This document shows, piece by piece, positions 60,816 to 64,000 of a stretch of 64,000 nt of DNA. The stretch covers positions 300,553 to 364,552 of the forward strand of contig JBBQED010000001.1 of the NCBI GenBank assembly GCA_038320345.1, written 5' to 3'. Both the position numbers and the translations under genes were made by a program. Under the pieces are notes generated by a model. It had not been told where the DNA came from, did not search any database, and saw only the letters and a program-made list of their open reading frames with translations. Every line of letters starts with the position of its first letter. The stretch's first letter is position 1. This stretch comes from JBBQED01 sp038320345 (GTDB lineage Bacteria; Bacteroidota; Bacteroidia; AKYH767-A; OLB10).

Positions 60816-61169
60816 CTAGGCTTTAACCACTTTGTTTTCAGGATCAGGAAACACGACCCAAGGTTTGAATTGCTTCGCTTCTTCGAAATCCATGGAGGCA
60901 TAGGAAATCACAATTACGAGATCGCCAACCGCATTTTTACGTGCTGCAGGTCCGTTAATACAAACTTCACCACTTCCGCGCTTTCCTTTAATTACGTATG
61001 TCTCAAGACGTTCACCATTACTAAGGTTAAGTACATGAACATGTTCTCCTGCAATTAGATTTGCGGCATCCATCAGATCCTCATCTAAGGTTATACTTCC
61101 AACATAATGAAGTTCGGCCTGTGTGATTTTGGCTCTATGAATTTTCGACTTTAATACCTGGATGGTCAT
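60816..61169 (-). CDS. panD: Aspartate 1-decarboxylase
   Basis: A 117-residue pyruvoyl enzyme making beta-alanine from aspartate for pantothenate. The self-cleavage site Gly24-Ser25 is in HYVGSITLDE, and NGERLETYVIKGKRGSGEVCINGPAARK is the conserved core. Autocleavage generates the pyruvoyl group. It lies downstream of panC on the same strand; the 148-base gap has an exact TACCTTTG -7 box ending 8 bases before the ATG, so it can be transcribed separately. Confidence 0.97.
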   Translation of the reverse strand: MTIQVLKSKIHRAKITQAELHYVGSITLDEDLMDAANLIAGEHVHVLNLSNGERLETYVIKGKRGSGEVCINGPAARKNAVGDLVIVISYASMDFEEAKQFKPWVVFPDPENKVVKA

Positions 61170-61177
61170 AGCGGGGG

Positions 61178-61185
61178 CAAAGGTA
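61178..61185 (-). promoter_or_regulatory. -7 box close to panD start
   Basis: TACCTTTG on the minus strand matches TAnnTTTG exactly, 8 bases before the start codon. Confidence 0.55.
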
Positions 61186-61317
61186 CGATGGAAAATGATT
61201 TGAAAAGAGGATAATTGTTGAATCCCGAAGCGAGTTGGGGATTAAGGATTGCTGATAGACTCAAGGAATGTCATAATCCTGATGGAAACTGAGCACAGGT
61301 TTGACTTAAAGTTCGAG

Positions 61318-62172
61318 TTAAGATAAATATTCAATATTGTCAATCAGTCGCGGACCTTCAGTAAGCACAGCGATGCAGCCTTGCGCTTTTTTTCCAGGTT
61401 CCCATTGAGTAATGGGCTCTAGAGTTTCTGGATCAACAATTTCAAAATACTGAACATGAAACAAAGGACTTTGTTGGATGTAACGAATTACTAAGTCGCA
61501 GATAGCAGCAGGGGAATGATGCGGAATAAATTCTTTTGCCTGAAGCATCGCCTGATAAATCATGGGCGCAGCGGATCTTTGTTTTTCGTTCAACAATAAA
61601 TTCCGTGAGCTCATCGCTAATCCGTCGTGTTCACGTAAAGTAGGGCAACCAACAATTTGTACTTTATGATTTAACATTTTCGCCATCACCCGAACGATGG
61701 CAAGTTGTTGAAAATCTTTTTCTCCGAAGTAAGCACGATCTGGTTGCACAATATTAAAGAGACGATCTACAATTGTTGCCATGCCATTAAAATGTCCCGG
61801 TCGAAAGGCGCCTTCCATCGTTAATGCTAGATTTCCAAAATGGATATCTAGTGTTTGTTGTCCCTGCGGATACATCTCTTCCACTGAAGGAACAAACGCA
61901 TAGTGGCATCCTGATTTTTCCAAAACCATCAAGTCTTGTTCAATCATCCGTGGATAATTGGCGAGGTCGCTGGCATTATTAAACTGAGTGGGGTTGACGA
62001 AAATACTACACACTACAATTTGATTTTCCCGAGCTGCTTGTTCTAATAAACTCTGGTGTCCGCTATGGAGGGCTCCCATGGTAGGAACAAAGCCAATGCT
62101 TTTTCCATGATGGCGCTCTTGTTCAAGGGCTGCAGTGATTTCCTTAACGGTATGATAGGCGATGATCTTCAA
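61318..62172 (-). CDS. panC: Pantothenate synthetase
   Basis: A 284-residue ATP-dependent ligase that joins pantoate and beta-alanine. FVPTMGALHSGHQSLL (~28-43) contains the HxGH-type ATP site, FVNPTQFNNASDLANYPR (~58) binds substrate, FGEKDFQQLAIV (~148) and GLAMSSRNLLL (~189, the KMSKS-like loop) follow. Its beta-alanine comes from the adjacent panD product. The gene lies 63 bases after the LutB-like gene. Confidence 0.97.
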   Translation of the reverse strand: MKIIAYHTVKEITAALEQERHHGKSIGFVPTMGALHSGHQSLLEQAARENQIVVCSIFVNPTQFNNASDLANYPRMIEQDLMVLEKSGCHYAFVPSVEEMYPQGQQTLDIHFGNLALTMEGAFRPGHFNGMATIVDRLFNIVQPDRAYFGEKDFQQLAIVRVMAKMLNHKVQIVGCPTLREHDGLAMSSRNLLLNEKQRSAAPMIYQAMLQAKEFIPHHSPAAICDLVIRYIQQSPLFHVQYFEIVDPETLEPITQWEPGKKAQGCIAVLTEGPRLIDNIEYLS

Positions 62173-62235
62173 GCTGCGTTTTCGTTAAGGCGTAGCGTTA
62201 GTAGTCGTGGAGGATATGCGTGAGGGAAAAACCGA

Positions 62236-63603
62236 TTAACGGTAATTCATTTTTTCACGCCACTGTTCATTGAATGATTTAGGAGCCACACCGGGCATCT
62301 GGCGCAAGCCATCACGACTTTTATAAAGGTTTTCCATGATATATTTTCCAGCACGGATTCCTTTCCAGTTCATGATATCACGTTTGAGCATAGCTTTTTT
62401 CCAGAAGAAATAAAACCATTTTTCGTTGCGGGAATTGAGGCCTTCGTCGACAAAAAGTTTTCTGTTTTGTAACAGCAATCGAGGCAGATCAATTTTCACT
62501 GGACAAACTTCTTTGCAGCTTCCGCAGAGGGTGGAGCTTTGCGTAAGATGCATTCCAGCATCTCGATCTCCTTGCAGTGGTGCAGTTACTGCAGCTATTG
62601 GGCTCGGAAATTTCTCAGGACCAGCTGCACGGAACACAGGACAAGCAAATTGACAAGCACCACATTTGATGCAACTCATCGCCTGACGTTGTACTTCATG
62701 TTCGAGAACACTACTCCTGCCATTATCCAATAAAATCACATAGAGCTCTTCCGGACCATCAAGTTCTTCAGCTTGTTTTGGTCCGGTAATGATGGAATTG
62801 TAAGTAGCGATTTGCTGACCAGTTCCATAAGTACTCAGCAAAGGGAGGAAGAGATCAAGATCAGTAAGTGAAGGAAGGAGTTTCTCGATGCCGGCGATCA
62901 CAATATGAATTTTCGGCAAGGAAGCAGTCAGTTGGGCATTACCCTCATTTTCAAGAATAACTACCGCACCGGGATCTGCCAAAAGAAAATTCGCACCAGT
63001 AATCCCCGCACCTGCTCTCAGGAAATCTTCTCGTAAATGACGACGGATTTGCTCTACCATTTCTGCAGGTTGAGCATCCTTAGGCAGTTGTAATTTTTCT
63101 TCGAGAAGGGCAGCAATTTCTTTAACTGGTTTATGCAAAGCAGGAAGAATCATATGACTCGCCTGTTCTCCGGCTTCCCGAATAATAAAATCACCCGTAT
63201 CCGTTTCAATGGCGTCAAAACCCTCTTGAGATAGTTTAGTATACAACCCGATTTCTTCAGCAGTTTGGGTTTTTGATTTCAAAACTTGCTTTACACCAGC
63301 TTTTTTAAGGATACTGAGAATTTCGATCAAAGCATCGCTAATATCTTGAGCCCAGATTACTTTTCCTCCTGAACGAATGAAATTCGATTCGAACTCAATA
63401 AGGTATTTATCAAGATGTTCTATAGTTTTCCAGCGGGTAAATGCTGCCCTTTCACGCGCCATTTCCAAATTTGAAAATTGGGTAGCTGCCTGATTTAAAG
63501 CCCGGTTATGCTGATTTGCAGCAGCAGTGGCGCGCTCTGGCCAATTGGTTCCCGGTAATGGTTGGTTCATAAATGGAGTTTCCTTCAACACAAGGGTCGT
63601 CAT
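62236..63603 (-). CDS. LutB/LldF-like iron-sulfur protein (LUD domain)
   Basis: About 455 residues. An N-terminal LUD domain (~70-300) includes GITGANFLLADPGAVVILENEGNA (~200), followed by two 4Fe-4S motifs, CIKCGACQFACPVF (~305) and CGSCKEVCPVKI (~355), and a C-terminal helical domain. This is the LutB/YkgF pattern of the lactate-oxidising LutABC complex, but LutA and LutC partners are not adjacent in the window. I chose ATG 63603; an in-frame GTG lies at 63609. The consensus promoter directly upstream favours the later start. Confidence 0.93.
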   Translation of the reverse strand: MTTLVLKETPFMNQPLPGTNWPERATAAANQHNRALNQAATQFSNLEMARERAAFTRWKTIEHLDKYLIEFESNFIRSGGKVIWAQDISDALIEILSILKKAGVKQVLKSKTQTAEEIGLYTKLSQEGFDAIETDTGDFIIREAGEQASHMILPALHKPVKEIAALLEEKLQLPKDAQPAEMVEQIRRHLREDFLRAGAGITGANFLLADPGAVVILENEGNAQLTASLPKIHIVIAGIEKLLPSLTDLDLFLPLLSTYGTGQQIATYNSIITGPKQAEELDGPEELYVILLDNGRSSVLEHEVQRQAMSCIKCGACQFACPVFRAAGPEKFPSPIAAVTAPLQGDRDAGMHLTQSSTLCGSCKEVCPVKIDLPRLLLQNRKLFVDEGLNSRNEKWFYFFWKKAMLKRDIMNWKGIRAGKYIMENLYKSRDGLRQMPGVAPKSFNEQWREKMNYR

Positions 63604-63611
63604 ACGCACTA

Positions 63612-63642
63612 CAAACCTAGCTACAATTCGTTAATTAGACAA
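63612..63642 (-). promoter_or_regulatory. Promoter of the LutB-like gene
   Basis: Minus-strand TTG (63642-63640), a 20-base spacer and TAGGTTTG (63619-63612) form a full consensus. The -7 box ends 8 bases before the ATG, so the mRNA is probably leaderless or nearly so. Confidence 0.65.
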
Positions 63643-63721
63643 TTAGTTTTTCGGGTATTGAAATAAGTTATGTTAGTAGAGATTTCGCAGGATTATTAAG
63701 ATTAAGGGATTCTTGACTTGT

Positions 63722-63761
63722 TCAATAATTTGAGTTCGCTCATCACCGATTTCATCGGTGA
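63722..63761. repeat. 40-bp direct repeat, copy 1
   Basis: Identical to 63848-63887, 126 bases away. Each copy ends in a perfect hairpin TCACCGAT-TTC-ATCGGTGA. Confidence 0.85.
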
Positions 63762-63779
63762 TTTTCCTGACGGAGGGTC

Positions 63780-63806
63780 CTACTTTCTTTTTGCAAAAGA
63801 AAGTAG
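63780..63806. repeat. Palindrome between the direct repeats
   Basis: A perfect 12-bp stem CTACTTTCTTTT/AAAAGAAAGTAG with a 3-base loop, typical of dispersed Bacteroidota intergenic repeats. Confidence 0.7.
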
Positions 63807-63847
63807 CAAAGAAAGGCACCGTCCGCGCGGAAAGATTTTTTACTTAC

Positions 63848-63887
63848 TCAATAATTTGAGTTCGCTCATCACCGATTTCATCGGTGA
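63848..63887. repeat. 40-bp direct repeat, copy 2
   Basis: Exact second copy of 63722-63761, including the TCACCGAT/ATCGGTGA hairpin. Confidence 0.85.
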
Positions 63888-63894
63888 GATCTTT

Positions 63895-63920
63895 GTACTT
63901 TTTCCTTGATGAAAAAGTAC
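63895..63920. repeat. Palindrome after the second direct repeat
   Basis: A perfect 10-bp stem GTACTTTTTC/GAAAAAGTAC with a 6-base loop. Confidence 0.7.
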
Positions 63921-64000
63921 CCAAAAATCAAGTCAAAACCTAGGCCTACTCCGTATCATAATCGTTGCTTCGAATATTGAAGTAAACAATCCTACCCGTC

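Larger units (their letters stand above)
63643..64000. other. Gene-free right end of window, over 350 bases
   Basis: No convincing gene. It is dominated by a cluster of repeats and palindromes (63722-63920); beyond that I see nothing to annotate before the window ends. Confidence 0.6.

Noticed and set aside
63722..63887. Possible CRISPR array
   Set aside because: Only two repeat copies, an 86-base spacer containing its own palindrome, and no cas genes; it fits a dispersed intergenic repeat better.
63718..63909. 63-residue plus-strand open frame
   Set aside because: It is a translation of the direct-repeat cluster (NNLSSLITDFIG appears twice) and has no independent sign of being a gene.

Overview
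The window is from a member of the phylum Bacteroidota, probably a Chitinophagales- or Sphingobacteriales-like lineage. The evidence is a type IX secretion (T9SS) C-terminal sorting domain, an S46 dipeptidyl-peptidase, many small lipoproteins, DUF3127 and DUF937-type proteins, a linked panC/panD/YbhN block, low-to-moderate GC, few Shine-Dalgarno sites, and repeated use of the phylum's TAnnTTTG -7 promoter box. There are no rRNA genes, insertion sequences, phage genes or CRISPR arrays. Coding density is high.

Layout. 1-2855: a truncated hybrid histidine kinase (HisKA-HATPase-REC-Hpt) and a sigma-54-activating response regulator. 2915-6868: a metallo-beta-lactamase-fold hydrolase, a lipoprotein, a divergent HxlR/NmrA redox pair with interleaved promoters, and a cyclophilin. 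6934-18117: an RluB-type pseudouridine synthase with a long repetitive basic arm, YraN, LD-carboxypeptidase, MetRS, an esterase, a T9SS-exported endonuclease I, a TraB-like protein, a DUF885 lipoprotein and tRNA-Arg(CCU). 18260-26597: DoxX, a cyclase-family hydrolase, and a TetR-controlled six-gene efflux operon (TolC, HlyD-type adaptor, two ATPases, two permeases). 26699-39459: xseAB, lipoproteins, CrtZ-like hydroxylase, EamA exporter, LolC/E-like permease, methyltransferase, rbfA, an MsbA-like exporter, deoC and an S41 protease.

39655-51147 holds the most unusual content: a compact hybrid NRPS-PKS operon on the minus strand. A 2246-residue A-T-KS-AT-ACP-aminotransferase protein is followed, with almost no spacing, by a 1357-residue C-A-T-TE protein and a Sfp-type phosphopantetheinyl transferase. 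My reading of the adenylation pockets suggests proline for the first module and glycine for the second. With one malonyl extension, no ketoreductase, and an aminotransferase, the predicted core is a 3-amino-3-(pyrrolidin-2-yl)propanoyl-glycine type molecule. I do not recognise a known product with this logic. The operon is divergent from htpG, and the 409-base gap between them contains a strong nested inverted repeat.

51557-64000: htpG, a DUF3127 protein, an S46 peptidase with a DPP11-type specificity arginine, two membrane proteins, a lipoprotein, then the panC-panD-YbhN-rfaE2 series and a LutB-like iron-sulfur protein. The right end has a cluster of palindromic repeats typical of dispersed Bacteroidota intergenic elements.

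All family assignments come from reading motifs by eye. No database search was run.
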